A DNA stretch of 64,000 nucleotides from Trichodelitschia bisporula (lineage: Eukaryota > Ascomycota > Dothideomycetes > Phaeotrichales > Phaeotrichaceae): the NCBI GenBank assembly GCA_010356995.1, contig ML996689.1, forward strand, positions 1,019,228 through 1,083,227. Reading direction: 5' to 3'. The notes under the pieces are model-generated. The model was not told the origin of the DNA. It saw only the letters and a program-made list of their open reading frames with translations, and ran no database searches. A program made the position numbers and the translations under genes. Below are positions 43,138 through 56,020 of this stretch, piece after piece; positions within the stretch are counted from its first letter, which is position 1; each line of letters starts with the position of its first letter.

Positions 43138-44312
43138 GTTTCCGAGCAACACCGCTGTTCAGCGAAATTACGGGCTATCCTGAGAGGTAGGAGAGAGTGC
43201 GGGGAAAGACGGGGTCCGTCCGGTTATCGCAAGGGACAGGTCAGTGAAAGGTTAGAGGTCCATTTTGGAGAAGAGAAGGAAGGGACTTGGGGAAATAAGA
43301 TGGAGAGAAGAGAAACGTGGGGAAGTGTGGAGGTAGGGAAGATAAGAGAGAGTTTATTGAGGTGGACGAGGTGTGGTTGAAGTGTGCAGCACGTTAGGAC
43401 CCGCCTGGGAGGTCGGACGGTGAATCGGGGGATCTGTGAAGCTGGGGGGTGGGGAGGAAGGAGGGAGGGGTGTGACTGGCCCGTGGGCGGGGTGCACTCG
43501 TGGGGAAGTTGGGAGAGGGGGCGTGAGGGGAGTACTCCGTACGTAGTAGTGAGATCTCGCCCCGCCGGCCGGTCGGAGAGATGTGAAGCTCCGAAGGCGG
43601 AATAGCGTTCGGAAAGAGCGGGGGTGGATGGGCGAGCCCGCGGGAGCATGTGGAGACAGCATTTGGGGGGAGTAACCGTGAACTTCATCCATATAACATT
43701 ACATCCTTAGTCTAGAGCTAAACCCTCGCTCCGACGTCGGCTTCTAATGTGACCCGACAGAGTTAGGAGGGGGGGCAAAGGCGGGATAAAATGGAGTTCA
43801 CGAAGCGAGGTCTTTTTGCGCATGATCCATTTTTTTCTGTTGAGCCGGCACGGAACGCGACGGGCATGGATGAGTCGCTCCGAATGCCGGATCTCACCTT
43901 CGGTCTGGTTCTGCGAAGTACAGTAGATGAAGAAACAGTGGACAAGCCTCAGAAGGCGTGATTTGCTGCAGGTTTTCCTGCAGTCCTGCAGTCCACGCCG
44001 TTTGTGGCTGGAGAGTGTTGAAACTTCTTGTAAGGTCGTTTGCATGTCAAAAATCAACCGTGATGCCTCAGGCTGAAACAAGGCATCCGCTACATATGCA
44101 ACATTCTTCATTCTTCGTCATCCCTCATCCCACGTTGACCCTTTCACATACCACTTCTCCGCAACCTCCACGCTTCCACCGCCCCACCCCGCCCCCCCCC
44201 AAATGACTTGACGTACACTTTCCTTCCACATCCGAGTCTTTTTATTGTCCTTCCTTGACGAGCCTGAAAGTATTTCTTTCCGACGCGCCAACCATTTGGC
44301 ACTCGCCTTGCT
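43138..44312. other. Intergenic region, adk2 / mdm38
   Basis: A 1.2-kb stretch between divergent genes. From 43180 to 43680 it is purine-rich on the + strand (pyrimidine-rich leader for adk2). A C run lies at about 44191-44200, just before mdm38. The large minus-strand frame at 44144-44761 is antisense to mdm38 and is not a gene. Confidence 0.4.
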
Positions 44313-45891
44313 ATGTCGCTCAATCGCGCATCCTCAAAGTTTACGCCTGTTCTCCTGAGGAACACCGCGCGTACAGTCCGCCAGTCGCGCCAGTTCCCAT
44401 CGCATATTTCCGCCATCGCGATCCTTGTTCCCCGTAGGACTCTTGCGACAAATACTTCTACGACTCCCGGTCCCACCGGAAACGTTCCGCCCCCCGGTTT
44501 CAATCTTGAGGAGGCGAAGCGGCCGCTGCCTAAGGAGTCGGCAAATGGATCCGAAAAGTCTTCTTCGGCGTCAACCGGTGATGCGAAAGACCATGCCAAA
44601 GATACAGTAATCCCGAAGGATGGCGCTACGTCACACCCTAAGACCGCAGCTGCCGAGGCGCTGAGCCTGTCAGAACTGGCTGCAGAAAAGGTGTCCGCCG
44701 ACAAGGCATTGACTAAGAAGAAGGAAGAGGAGAAGAAGTTTACAATGTGGCAAAAGGTCAAGAGGGAGTTGGCTCACTACTGGGACGGCACGAAGCTGTT
44801 GGGTGCTGAGATCCGGATCAGCTCAAAGCTGGCTTTGAAGATGGCGGCTGGTTATGAGCTGACCAGGAGAGAACACCGCCAGGTACGTCTCATTGCTCTT
44901 GAAATGCTGGAGCGGCGCTGACTCTATTTCTGTGTTTTAGCTGCAGCGCACAGTGCAGGATCTCGGCCGCTTAGTGCCCTTTTCGGTCTTCCTCATCGTT
45001 CCCTTTGCCGAGCTGCTGTTGCCGGTTGCGCTGAAGCTCTTCCCCAATCTGCTTCCGAGCACGTACGAGGGCGCAAAAGCCAAGGAAGTCAAGGCGACCA
45101 CGCTCCGCTCAACGCGCAAGGAGATGAGCAGCTTCCTCCGGCAAACGCTCAAAGAGACCGGTCTGCCCGTGACGGCAGCGAACGCGCAGAAGGACGAGTT
45201 TACCGATTTCTTCCGCAAGGTCCGTACCACCGGGGAGGCTCCGACGCAGGCCGATGTCATCAAGGTGTGCAAGCTGTTCAAGGACGACCTGACCCTGGAC
45301 AACCTTTCACGGCCGCAGCTAGTAGCTATCTGCCGCTACATGAACCTGAACGCCGTTGGTCCGGACACCCTGCTCCGGTATCAGATCCGCCACCGTATGC
45401 GCCAAATCAAGCGTGATGACAAGGCCATTTCCTTCGAAGGTGTCGATTCTCTTTCCGTTCCCGAGCTTCAGACCGCCTGCGCGAGCCGTGGCCTCCGCAC
45501 CCATGGCGTGAGCCCCGGTCGCCTCCGGGATGACCTCCAGATGTGGCTTGATCTCCGCCTCAAGTACGGCGTGCCTTCCACGCTGCTTGTACTAAGCAAC
45601 GCTTTCATGTACGCTCAGGGCAAGGAGACGGAGCTGAACTCGCAGATCGATGCTCTGCAGGCTGTGCTCTCAAGCATCCCCGAGGAGTTGTTCCACGAGA
45701 TTGAGCTTGAGGTTCACACTGCCGAGGGCGCCGCGACTAACAAGCAGCGCCTGGAGGTCATCAAGGAGCAGCAGGAGCTCATTGATGAGGAGAACCAGCA
45801 GCGTGAAGGTAACCAGAACGCGAAGAGCTCTGTCAAGGACGACAAGGACATTGACGAGAAGGAAGAGCATGATGAGAAGAAGGCGAACTGA
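44313..45891 (+). CDS. mdm38: LETM1 family mitochondrial protein Mdm38
   Basis: An inner-membrane protein linked to K+/H+ exchange and to membrane insertion of mitochondrially made proteins. Two exons (44313-44882 and 44941-45891) give 506 residues. An Arg/Ser-rich presequence (RASSKFTPVLLRNTARTVRQ) lacks acidic residues, as for import. The LETM1 domain contains WQKVKRELAHYWDGTKLLGA, EIRISSKLALKMAAGYELTR, the membrane stretch VPFSVFLIVPFAELLLPVAL and TYEGAKAKE. Then come the ribosome-binding-like region (FKDDLTLDNLSRPQLVAICR, YMNLNAVGPDTLLRYQIRHR) and SVPELQTACASRGLRTHG. The tail is acidic and coiled. No Ca2+-binding EF-hand is evident, as in other fungal members. Confidence 0.94.
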
Positions 45892-46174
45892 TTTCCTTCT
45901 TTCTTGTACAAACAAACGACTACATTTCCTTTAACTTTCGCTCCGAGGAGCTGGCATACATTTCTTTGGAAAACACCGGCGCATTGGGGGCCTGAAAAAG
46001 GCACCCCTGTTAGGCAAGGATAGACTTCGGAAGGGTATCACCTGTACGTGTAGAAACAATCTCACTCAGTCGGCACTTGAGGCTTCTGTGACTGGTTCCG
46101 CTTGCCCAGGTATGGACAGGGTATTTTCATTCTCGCATGTATGTACCAGAGTAATAGCCAAACGCAACAGACCC

Positions 46175-48670
46175 TCAATGCTTGCTCTTGCGCATCCTCT
46201 TCTCCCGCTCGTAAATGTTCTTCTCCCGACCCTCTTCGCCCTGAATCTCCGACACGAGCTTGCGATACTTCTCCTCGTACGCGCGATCCTTCTCCTTCTT
46301 CTCCTTGAGCTTCTCGCGCGCCACAAAGTTGGAATCCTTGCGCAGTTCGCGCATCGCCCCCTTGCGCTCGCGCTTGTACTCGGCGCGCAGCTTGGCAGCG
46401 TCGGCCCGCTCGCGATCGGGATCGTAGTGCTTGTCCGGGTTGAAGTTCTCCTCAAACTTGGGGATGGCCGTCTTGATGGGCAGGGGGAGGTGGTGGTGCA
46501 GCTCGAGCGGACGGCGCGCGAGCTGTGCCTGGTCGAGCAGGATCTGGATGTGCTGCTGGGCCTTGCGTTGCTTGAGGCTTTCGAGGATGGCGGGGGCCGC
46601 GCTGAAGATCTCGGTGAAGGCGCTCTTGTCGGACCATAGGTCGGCCATGGCAATCAGGTTGGCGACGTGCGGTTCCAGTTCTGGAAGGGGATGGTGCTTG
46701 GTTTGCATGGCCTGGAGCGTGAAGCGGACGAGTTCGGGGATGTATCGCTTCGAGAAGCCCTGGTACTTGATGCAGAGGGCTCCGATGTATGCGCCTGTTC
46801 GCAGGTGCTCGATTTCCGTGGGCTTAGTGCGTTCCAACCACCGACACATGATTGTGATGGCTGGTGTGACAACCTGATGGAAGTGGTCGGAGGTGGGGAA
46901 GATGGCACCAATCGCCGTCAGAACCATCAAATCGCCAGCGGTCATATCCTCGCGACTATGCATCTCCCGGAGGTGCGTGCGGAAGCGCTGGCCTATCTGG
47001 TCGACAAACTGCCTCGCCATGGAGTGGATATGCCGAATGACCCCTTCGTAAGCCTTCAAAGGCAATGCAGGCTTGACGTTCGGCCTCTCAACCAAAAATT
47101 GAACCAAAGACTCGGAGAAATCTGCCAGCTTGCCCCTGTTATCGGCGCTGAGCGAGAGATCGTGCAAGACGCGGATTCGACGGATGGCTTCGGTAACATG
47201 CTCCCAGGCAACCCCCTCGATGGCGGCAAGCAAATCTTCGTATGTCCTTGGGCATGTCTGGATAGATTTGAGCCCCAAAGTTGAACCCTCAAGGTCCTCC
47301 TCACGCAAATCGTCGCCCCCGTCATTGGAGGCATGTGAATCAGAGTCGGAGTCTGAGTCCGAGTTGCCCACACTCTCGTTGTCCTCTTCATCGCTTGAGG
47401 CCATCTCAACGTCGACGAGGAATTCGTCTTCGTCCTCGAAGCCCGCCGGCCTTTCTAGCACGCGGGTATTGCTGGGGAGGCCAAACTCGACCGCGTCGTC
47501 TGCCTCTTCTTCCTCTTCCTCCTCCTGATCACTCTCGTTTCCAACTGATTCACTAGCTTCGCTCTCCTCCTCGTCACTTTCCTCCGCTTCGCCCTTCATT
47601 CTCCGCAAGCGCTTTTCTTCGAGTTCTTTCAAACGTTCCGCCTCCTCTTGAATCTTTTCTTCGTCCGTCTTCGTACGGTCGGCGGGCTTCGAGCGTCGGT
47701 CCAGGGCCATCTTTCGGATTTCCTTATCGTAGTCGCCAAACGGATCGGCTTCTTTTGGCTTGGCTGCAAAGGCAGATTCTGCTGCAGCGGGCTTGGGAAG
47801 CTTCGCAAGGGAGTTTTGCAGGCCTCCAAGCACGGCACGGAGGTCTCCAATCCCCTTGTCTAGCTCCTCTCGCACATCCTCATCTTCCTCTTTGGCCGCC
47901 TGCCGTTCGTACTTGTGCAACTTGGACTTTGCAATGACCTCTTTCATGACTTCAGCCTTTGTCTTCTTCCTCTCGGGCTCCTCGCTTTGGGCTCCGGGCA
48001 ACTCTTCCAACTGCGCATGCCTTCTCTTCGGGGGCCTAATCCCGTCCCGCTCTTCCTCACTATTGGAAGATAGGTTACCAGCATCGAAATCATCCACAAG
48101 CATGTCCCGTTCATCCAGCGTGAGTGTGCGCCCCATATGTGTGAGCTGCTCTTCTGGTTCATCCATCTCGAGATCGAATAGTGAAGACTTATGCTTCTTT
48201 CCTTTCTCCCGGGTAAACCGTTCCAACGCTCTCTCCTCCGGGGTCATTGTAGGATCGTTTTCACCAATGCGCCGGTCCAGTATACCGCCGACTTTGTTGC
48301 GCTTTTGCATCTCAAGAAGAAGGGTTTCTCGCCGCTAGCAAGCTCCACGTTAGATACTATGCCGGTGATTAGAAGGGGAACATACTGCCTGCTCTCCAAG
48401 ACTCTTGGTCACTCCAGGACGGGCAACAGCCTGCTTTGCTGCTTTGCCGGTCATGGTCTTCGCAGTGGTAACATCCATCTTGCTAGGCCTTGACGGCTGC
48501 TTGATCTCGAAGGGATTGAAGCTTTCGCGGATATTTGCCAGTGCCACATTGCGCTGCACGCGCTGCTCAGGCTTCACGCCCTTCTTCTTCTCCTTCTTGG
48601 ATTTGGGGGGACCAGTAATTCCATTTTGTCGTAAAGACTCCTTGAGGCGCTTTAGTTGGGAGGGAGCCAT
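46175..48670 (-). CDS. nop14: Small-subunit processome protein Nop14
   Basis: A nucleolar protein required for 18S rRNA processing and 40S assembly. Two exons (48670-48386 and 48334-46175) give 814 residues. The N-terminus MAPSQLKRLKESLRQNGITG, then SFNPFEIKQ and RNKVGGILDRRIGENDPTMT-PEE are family signatures. They are followed by FDLEMDEPEEQLTHMGRTL and DERDMLVDDFD. A long acidic region (EEEEEEEADDAVEFG) sits in the middle. The C-terminal half carries helical repeats (TYEDLLAAIEGV, RIRVLHDLSLSADNRGKLAD, IHSMARQFVDQIGQRF) and ends very basic (EREKRMRKSKH). Length and order match yeast Nop14. It converges with mdm38. Confidence 0.95.
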
Positions 48671-49105
48671 TGTACCGGATGGGTGTCCGAGACGTAGAGC
48701 GGGCAGGCCTCGACTTTTTTGGGAGTCGCGAAAAATCCAAAACCTTTATCTAATCTTATCTCTATGATCTTGGCAAATTTGGCAAAAGACGTCCGTGCAT
48801 GACGCCCCCTCTATAATTCTGACGACAAGACAAACCACCACCGTCTTCTGGACTCCAATCAAGAAGCTTCACTTTGTATTTACGTTGCGCAGTGCATAAC
48901 AAAGCAGTGCAATTTACTCCGTAGAAATTATTATCCTGCTTGTATTAAGCAGCATACATATCACTCTAAGTATTCCCACAATCAATGGCGTTGCTAAGTG
49001 ACAGCGCTGGTATGGACAGTACACATTCAGCTACTGAAGGCACAATGAGCAGTCTTTTCCAAATCACTATCAATCCTTTTTACAATACAAGCCATCAGAG
49101 CGTTC
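48671..49105. other. Intergenic region, nop14 / MFS transporter
   Basis: A 435-bp stretch between tandem minus-strand genes (nop14 promoter and the MFS 3' end). No further feature is recognisable. Confidence 0.35.
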
Positions 49106-51035
49106 CTAAGCCTCAATATGCTTCACCTCCGACTCATTCTTCACTCCTTCATTGTTGAGTGTGGCCGCAACTTGGCCCGACATAAGCTCCTCGGTGTTCG
49201 GCGCGAAGAATGTCAGGATGAAGCCAACTACCGAAAACGCAATTGTTGACAGATAGACAGTGCTGTATGCATCCGAACTGGCTTGCTTGTATGCCCGAGC
49301 ACCCACTGCAATGACCTGGCTGGTCAGACCTGGGATGGCACTGGCAGCACTTGCCGTTCCTGCTCCCAATGCCGTCATGTAGTCGGTAAGGGAGCTCTGC
49401 GGAAGCCCGGCCTTCAGCACCGCCGAAGGTACCTGGTCAGCAATCTCCGCCGTCAGACGATTGGAGTAGACTGCGACATAGATTGCGGTGAGGACAGCGC
49501 ACATCCCTGAACGAATGGAACCCGCAAGTCCACCGGCGACACCGATATCACGCTGATCCTTCACCAGTATCGTAGTGTTCGTAAGACAGATAGACTCGTT
49601 CCAGCCGATGAAAAAGCATCCAAGCGCGATGAGTGTCATCGTCGTGTTCTTGTTATCGGGAGTACCAGAGGCTGCAGCTCCGAGGAAAGTTCCACCAAAA
49701 ACGAAGGCAGCCATGCACTGGTACTTCTGCTTTCCAATTTTGGTGGTGACGAGACCTGATATAATCTGGCCGGCGATGATTGGGAGACCGACGATGACGC
49801 TGTAAAACCCGATTTTCATGAGATCGCCGTCACCATACAGGACAGTAACCTGGGCTGGCCAAATGATGGAAAAGGCGTAGTACTTAAAAGGTCAGTTATG
49901 AAGCAGCCTTTGCATGCGAGACTTACCACACCGGCGCCAAGGCCAAGCAGTATGACGGCCGCAACCCAGCGTCCGCTCTTGAAAAGATGCATGGGGACGA
50001 GTGGTTCCTTTAGAGGTGCGTAAATTTCCCACAGGACGAAGAGCACCAGTATGAAGAAGCCGATGACAAGGGACGAGATGACAGCCGCGGAATTCCAAGC
50101 ATATAAGGCACCGCCCCACGAGAGGCCCAGAAGAAAGACGATGAACCCGGAGGCGTACAGGAAAACACCGACATAATCGAAGTGCTTGATCCAGTACATC
50201 TTTGAATCAATGTCACGCTTGTGCTTGTCGTGGAAGGTCGGAGGGAAATAAAACAAGGCCCAGCAGGCGAGAGCGGCACCATTAATGGCCAGGAGCAGCC
50301 AGTAAACACCGCGCCAGCCAAGGTTCGGATAGTGTGCGACGAATGCCATTGAAATGGCGGGGCCGAAACCAGAACCCGCAATGGAAAAGACATAGATCGC
50401 GGAATTGCCGTAATAGCGATACTTCATAGGCACACTTCCCGCTGTAAGCCAAGGCGGGTGCGCCGAAGGAAGTGGGACTTACAGTTCACCGATAGCAAAA
50501 TGGAAACAAAGTTGTGTTGCGCTGGCAACACCAAGCAGCACGTTTCCACCTGTCTCCGTTAGCGATCATTTGCAATACAGGATCATCCAAACCTACCAAT
50601 CAAGACGGGCACGCTTTTTGCGGTGGCACAGACGATCGAGCCTACGACACCGATGATACCACCACCGATAAAGAACCACCGCCGGCCGAAGATATCAGAC
50701 AATCTACCCATTGGCCCGAGACAGACGGACAATGTGACATTGTAAATCAGAGAAACCCAGGTAAAGTTCTTGTCCGGTCCAAGGTCAGTATTGATGAACG
50801 TCAGGATGGCGGCCGCATAGCCAAAGGAGGCAGTTCCAGCCCACAGGCCGAGTCCGATTGCCATGAAACTGCCGATGAAGAAGGGGCTGCGATAGTAGCC
50901 CTTGCGGAGATCCGTCTCATCGATCTCCATTCCTTCAAGGCCATCATACGTTGGGTCGCGATGTCTACGAGTATGATGAGCCTCCAAAGCGGCCTTCTCA
51001 CTGACGGCGTGTTGAGTGGGGTTGACGTCGGCCAT
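49106..51035 (-). CDS. MFS transporter, TRI12 (trichothecene efflux pump) family
   Basis: Four exons (51035-50597, 50549-50483, 50434-49927, 49882-49106) give 596 residues with about 14 membrane segments. The N-terminus is hydrophilic (MADVNPTQHAVSEK). The MFS signature between helices 2 and 3 is GPMGRLSDIFGRRWFFIGGG. Later come AISMAFVAHYPNLGWRGVYW, a central cytosolic loop (FHDKHKRDIDSKM), PAQVTVLYGDG and CLTNTTILVKDQRDIGVAGG followed by LAGSIRS, which is typical of the TRI12 subgroup. Members export toxins or carry siderophores, but the substrate here is unknown and no biosynthetic cluster lies nearby. An in-frame ATG at 51182 would add 49 residues; I prefer 51035. It faces away from the OPT gene across 2.5 kb. 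Confidence 0.88.
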
Positions 51036-53508
51036 GTTGCCGTCGAATGAAGGGTCGAGAACTGGAAGACCCGGTGACAGTGCAGGGCAAGAATCCGGCG
51101 TCGCTGCTAGAGTAGGGATACAATGGCGGATGAACTGGTTCTCATATAACTTCCGTATCCCAACCGACCATCTCTTGGACATGTGGAGAATGTGGCGTGG
51201 TTGCTAGCTAGTGGACGGCCCATTGAGTTGGAGGTCGCAGGGTAACGGATTCCGCGAACTAAAGCCCTGACCGTTGGCTAACGTGCTTCTTAGAGCCGTA
51301 GTGATGGCGAGGCTAGAAAATAAGCATACTTCGTAAGAGCCACAACCTGCCTACCGCATCTATCAAGCAGATGTACCTGGTTAACTGCAGCGCCATGGCT
51401 CGTGGCATTTGCCTCAAGGTATCCTGCACCACATAGATGCCTTTTCAAGGCGGAGATCTGGATATGTTCCGCATACCGTACTCCATATGGCAGCATCAGA
51501 GGCGTATTCTCCGGACAGTAGGAGGAGTCAAGATGTCCCATACTAGCAGTTCCGTTCGCGCAGACTATAATGCTTGTGTGAAGAAATTACCCTAGCTGAC
51601 GCAGGGCATCCGGAGCAGTTTCCGAGTGCTTTTTAGAACGGACCTCGAAATGCTGGAATGGATTTCATGGAAAAGTACACATGTATGTTGGTCCTCCAGA
51701 TACGTGCTCTGAAATGCGTCTACCCGAACTCGTGTCATCAAGGCTGCCCATACTCAAAGACAGTGGGAAAAGAAACATTGACTGAACATGGCGGCTGGGA
51801 ATTTCCGCTGCCAACGAGGTTGACACGCACTGTAGGGTCTCATTTTCCGCGCCCCCTAAGTTCTTACGGTACAAGCGGTAAATTCTCCACAAAACCTGCG
51901 ATCTATGCACGCGACTACTTCACACCATAAATATCAGTGGCTGGCTAGATGAGGCTAATGCATTAAAACAAGCCGTTGGGTGCTTGTTGGTATTTTAGAC
52001 TTGGGAGGATGCGCGTGGGACTGCCCGGGAGATTGGCAAGGCACCAGGAACGAGGCTGAAGTGTACATGCGCCATAGCACGTCCCAGCGACCTCACAGGC
52101 GTAGCTCGCGGTGTCATTCCAGCAACCAAGTAACTACTACTCAGTACCAGGCTCGAAAGAGTACTGCTCATGTGCAAAAACACCTCTGATGAAGGGGCAA
52201 GTGCAAACTGCCCAGTGGTACAACTGAGATTCAGCCTTGATTTGTGGTGCTGCGGAGCACTTTGCGCACCCCGTACCCCGGATGCGGGTATTGTCTCGAC
52301 CCAGCGACTACCTAGCACTAGTTCAAAGTAGGGTGCTCCTGGAATCGGCCCGCCCTTACGGATGTAGACACGCTGACCACAGCAGGGCGCAGTGATTTCG
52401 CTCCGTTAACATAAGTTTGACTTGGACCAAGATGCAACTCCACGTCAGCTTCTTCGGGTCGCCGAGTTCCAGGTCGTCCGACACAGGCGAGCGCCGGCGA
52501 ACGGCGAGCCAAGAATCCAAGACAAGGTGAAAGCGGATATGAGTGATTTAGCTCGCGACTTGCAACATGAGTTAGCATTTAGGCCCTAATAACTCACCTT
52601 AGAGGAGCGAATGGTTCGTCTAGAAATCATGTCGAATCTGCAGAAGACTCCGCAATTATCGGGAAACCCCACAGCCACCACCTGCCCAGTCCTACTCGGT
52701 GGGCCAGCCGGGAATCGGGTATCTATCCCCAGATTCCCCAGACTCTCTGCGCTCCGCACTCCGTTCAGCTCCAGGTTCCCCGGTCTCCACTTTCGAGGCG
52801 GACTCCATTCCGATCGCGTGCGAACCGGAAACCGGGAGCCTCAGCCCGGGAGCCTCAGCCCGGGAGCCCCACTTGCCCGAGTCCCCAGAGCTCTAGATAA
52901 AATAATATGATATTTTCGATTATCGGCGCCAAGACTTGTTCATGGACTTAAGCACGTATGACTGTATGACTCGCAGTCGATGTGATAATCTGTGGCTATC
53001 CTGTCAACGATGGCAGTGATAACCCTTGCTACTTCGCACAACGGTCACGAAATGAAGGCGGATGGCCGCGACAGGTAACAAGTGATTCGATCCCCTCCAA
53101 GCTGGTACTTATCGGCTAATGGTACTTTGCCAGTCAATAGGTTATGAGATGCTGGGTGAAGGTTGATCGGATCATAAGTACTTGGAGATGGTCGGCATGA
53201 AGTCAAAATTGATCGCCCTATCACGTGGGAGCCGGTGACGTGCATGTGGACCACGGGCTACCCACAAAAGTTGTCGCCACCCCGCACAGCTATCTTTGCG
53301 GAAGGGATTGATGACAACTTCTTTTAGAGGGCCGTTGATCCGTTGACGGCCCGCACACGCCATTGCTTCGGAATCTGACGACTTGAACTCCGAACCTCCG
53401 ACCCTTCCCCCCATTGCACTATTTCGCCCATCCATCTCCTTACCACTGTATATGTTGCCGTCTTCTTCGTCGCATTGGAAATTGTGAGCAAACTTTTGCA
53501 CCTCAGCC
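51036..53508. other. 2.5-kb region between divergent transporter genes
   Basis: The largest gene-free stretch in the window, between the MFS and OPT start codons. It contains a 14-bp tandem repeat (52833-52868) and scattered GATA-like motifs (for example CTTATC near 53107 and GATAAT near 52984). Several small frames (such as 52611-52910) are Pro/Ser-rich noise around that repeat. I see no tRNA or element. Confidence 0.4.
52833..52868. repeat. 14-bp tandem repeat (2.5 copies)
   Basis: The unit CGGGAGCCTCAGCC occurs twice perfectly (52833-52846 and 52847-52860), followed by a partial third copy (CGGGAGCC). It is a simple minisatellite in the intergenic region. Confidence 0.9.
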
Positions 53509-55758
53509 ATGGCTCCGGACAGAGGATACAGACCGGTTGCCGCATCTTCCGAAGCTCGTGAGAGCCTTCAGTCACGGCCAGAAGACGCCGCACAACTTCT
53601 CGCCGCCCGAGCCGATGAGCCTCAGAACTTTACTCTTCGAGGCATTCTAGTCGGCACCGTAATTGGCGTTGTCATCCTCTTTTCAAATACCTATTTTGGT
53701 CTGCAAACGGGCTGGATATCTGGAATGTCAATGCCGTCCGCCCTGCTAGGCTTTGCCTACTTCAAGACCGTATCCCGATGGATCGGATTCCCATTTACTC
53801 CTGTCGAGAACGTTCTTGTGCAGTCCGTATCGGGAGCCGTCGGTTCTATGCCGCTTGCTTGTGGGTTCGTTGGGGTATTTCCCGCTCTCAACTTCCTTCT
53901 CACTGCAGATGAGAATGGCCCTTTACGCGTAGGAATGTTCAAACTCATTGTATGGGCTCTGGGTGTCGCTTTCTTTGGCGTAATATTTGCTGTTCCTCTT
54001 CGGAGACAAGTCATCATCCGAGAAAAGCTCAAATTCCCGGGCGGTACGGCAACGGCCCTAATGATCAGTGTTCTTCACAACGACTCGGGAGATGCGAAAA
54101 TTATCTCGCAAACAACCGCCAAGAATGATCCAGACGGAAATGCTTCAGACGGATTAGCTGGCTTTTCGTCCCCCGAAATGCCGACAGTGGAAGAACCTGA
54201 CGCCGGCGATGGCAACCAAGCAGACTGGAGAGCGAAGATCAAATTTCTGCTTTCAGCCTTTGCTGGATCGGCTCTATATGTATGTATCAGTCTTTATCTT
54301 GCAGCAGACTCCAGTGCTTAGGTTCGTTTACAGACTCTCGTTACATACTTCGTTCCCCAAATACGAGATGTACCAATCTTTGGGATGTCACTTGCCCAGA
54401 ACTGGCTTTGGACCTTGAATCCGTCTCCGGCGTATGTCGGCCAAGGGATTATCATGGGCCCAGCAACAACCCTGCACATGCTGCTTGGGGCCATTTTGGG
54501 GTGGGGTATTCTGTCGCCACTTGCAAAGTATCAAGGCTGGGCTCCTGGGTCAGTTGGCGATTGGGAGACGGGCAGCAAAGGTTGGATTGTGTGGGTCAGC
54601 CTAGCGATCATGCTTGCTGATTCTCTCGTCGGCCTCGGGTGGCTTGCTTTGCGCCCGATCGTCCTATACGGACCCGAACTTGCTTCCGATATCTACGGGT
54701 TGTTCCAGCGACATGACTGGAAGGAAGTTATCATGCTCAAAACCCGACTCAACCCTGGGTATCTTGCTGTGGATGGATCCGAGGATGCGGAAACCCCTGT
54801 ATCATTGAAGTTCGCCGCCACTGAGGAAGAGGAAGCCGACGCCCCCGCGGAACACCTCATATCCAATCGCACAACGCTAATCGGCTTACTTCTGTCGCTT
54901 GTTCTCTGCATGGGGGCTGTGCACTACTGCTTTGGCAAACTGATGCCGGTGTCGTTGACGTTGCTCTCTCTCTTCATGGCCCTTTTCCTTTCCGTTATGG
55001 GGGTGCGTGCCCTTGGCGAGACGGACATCAATCCCGTTTCTGGCATTTCGAAGATCACGCAGCTTTTGTTCGCCTTCATTGTGCCACGCGGTGACAAAAA
55101 CGCCATTATCATCAATCTGCTTGCCGGTGCCATATCGGAAAGTGGAGCGCTGCAAGCGGGGGACTTGATGCAAGATCTGAAGACCGGACATCTCCTCGGT
55201 GCTGCACCAAACGCTCAGTTCTATGGACAGCTCATCGGTTCTACTGTCGGGGCCGTCGTATCTGCTGTCGTGTACAAGCTTTACACTGACGTATACACGA
55301 TTCCCAATTCTCTGTTTCAGGTGCCCACGGCATATGTATGGGTGTTCACGGCACGCCTGGTCACGGGACAAGGACTACCTCCTGCGGTTAGCGAGTGGGC
55401 AATTGGAGCGGGCCTGATTTTTGCGGCCACAACGGCATTCCGAACGTGGGCTAGAGCTGGAGGGAAGTCGAGGCAAAAGTTCCTTAATTTCGTTCCAGGT
55501 GGCATCGCAGTCGCAGTTGGTATGTATCTTTCTGCTGTTTCTTTCAGGGCTTCGCCTCTGACTTCTCCAGGGATGTACAACACGCCGTCTTTCACCCTGG
55601 CTCGCGCGGTGGGAGGCGTTCTCAGCTGGTACTGGACTCGTGGTAAGGGGAGGTCGGAAACGAAACTCGTTGTTCTTGCCAGCGGCTTGATTCTAGGCGA
55701 GGGCCTTCTTAGCATTGTCAACTTGTGCCTTGCTAGTTTGAAAGTGCCCCACTTGTAA
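53509..55758 (+). CDS. OPT family transporter (YGL114W-like)
   Basis: An oligopeptide-transporter-superfamily membrane protein. Three exons (53509-54279, 54322-55519, 55571-55758) give 718 residues. The start of the core is QNFTLRGILVGTVIGVVILF, then SNTYFGLQTGWISGMSMPSA, the hallmark of the YSL-like branch of OPT proteins. It continues with PFTPVENVLVQSVSGAVGSM, LKFPGGTATALMISVLHN, GQGIIMGPATTLHMLLGA, GETDINPVSGISKITQL, GDLMQDLKTGHLLGA and FVPGGIAVAVGMYNTPSFTLA near the end. About 14-16 membrane segments are expected. Substrates of this fungal group are not settled (peptides or metal chelates). The last intron is 51 bp without a stop, so a retained form would also be open. Confidence 0.92.
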
Positions 55759-56020
55759 GCTTCAGGGGCATACGACTTATGACGGGGTTTGGCGTTGTCC
55801 TTTATTTCTTCTGGAGAGACTTCACGTCTAAGCCCTATACTGGAGAGTTGGGCAGTAGGCCAAGTGGACTTTTGGAAGTCACTGGTGCTATGGAAGCCGG
55901 TAGTATCCCTAATTTATACTCAAAGAACGAGTTCCTCATCATCGCTAAGCGTACTAGAAGGGCACGGAGCCTAATCGGCATACCAAACATATAATCATGA
56001 GTGTAGCAAGATCATCCCTC

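Noticed and set aside
44144-44761. 205-codon minus-strand frame
   Set aside because: It is antisense to the well-supported mdm38 first exon.
51036-51182. N-terminal extension of the MFS protein to 51182
   Set aside because: The in-frame extension reads through a likely leader. The start at 51035 gives a typical hydrophilic N-terminus before the first membrane segment. It remains possible.
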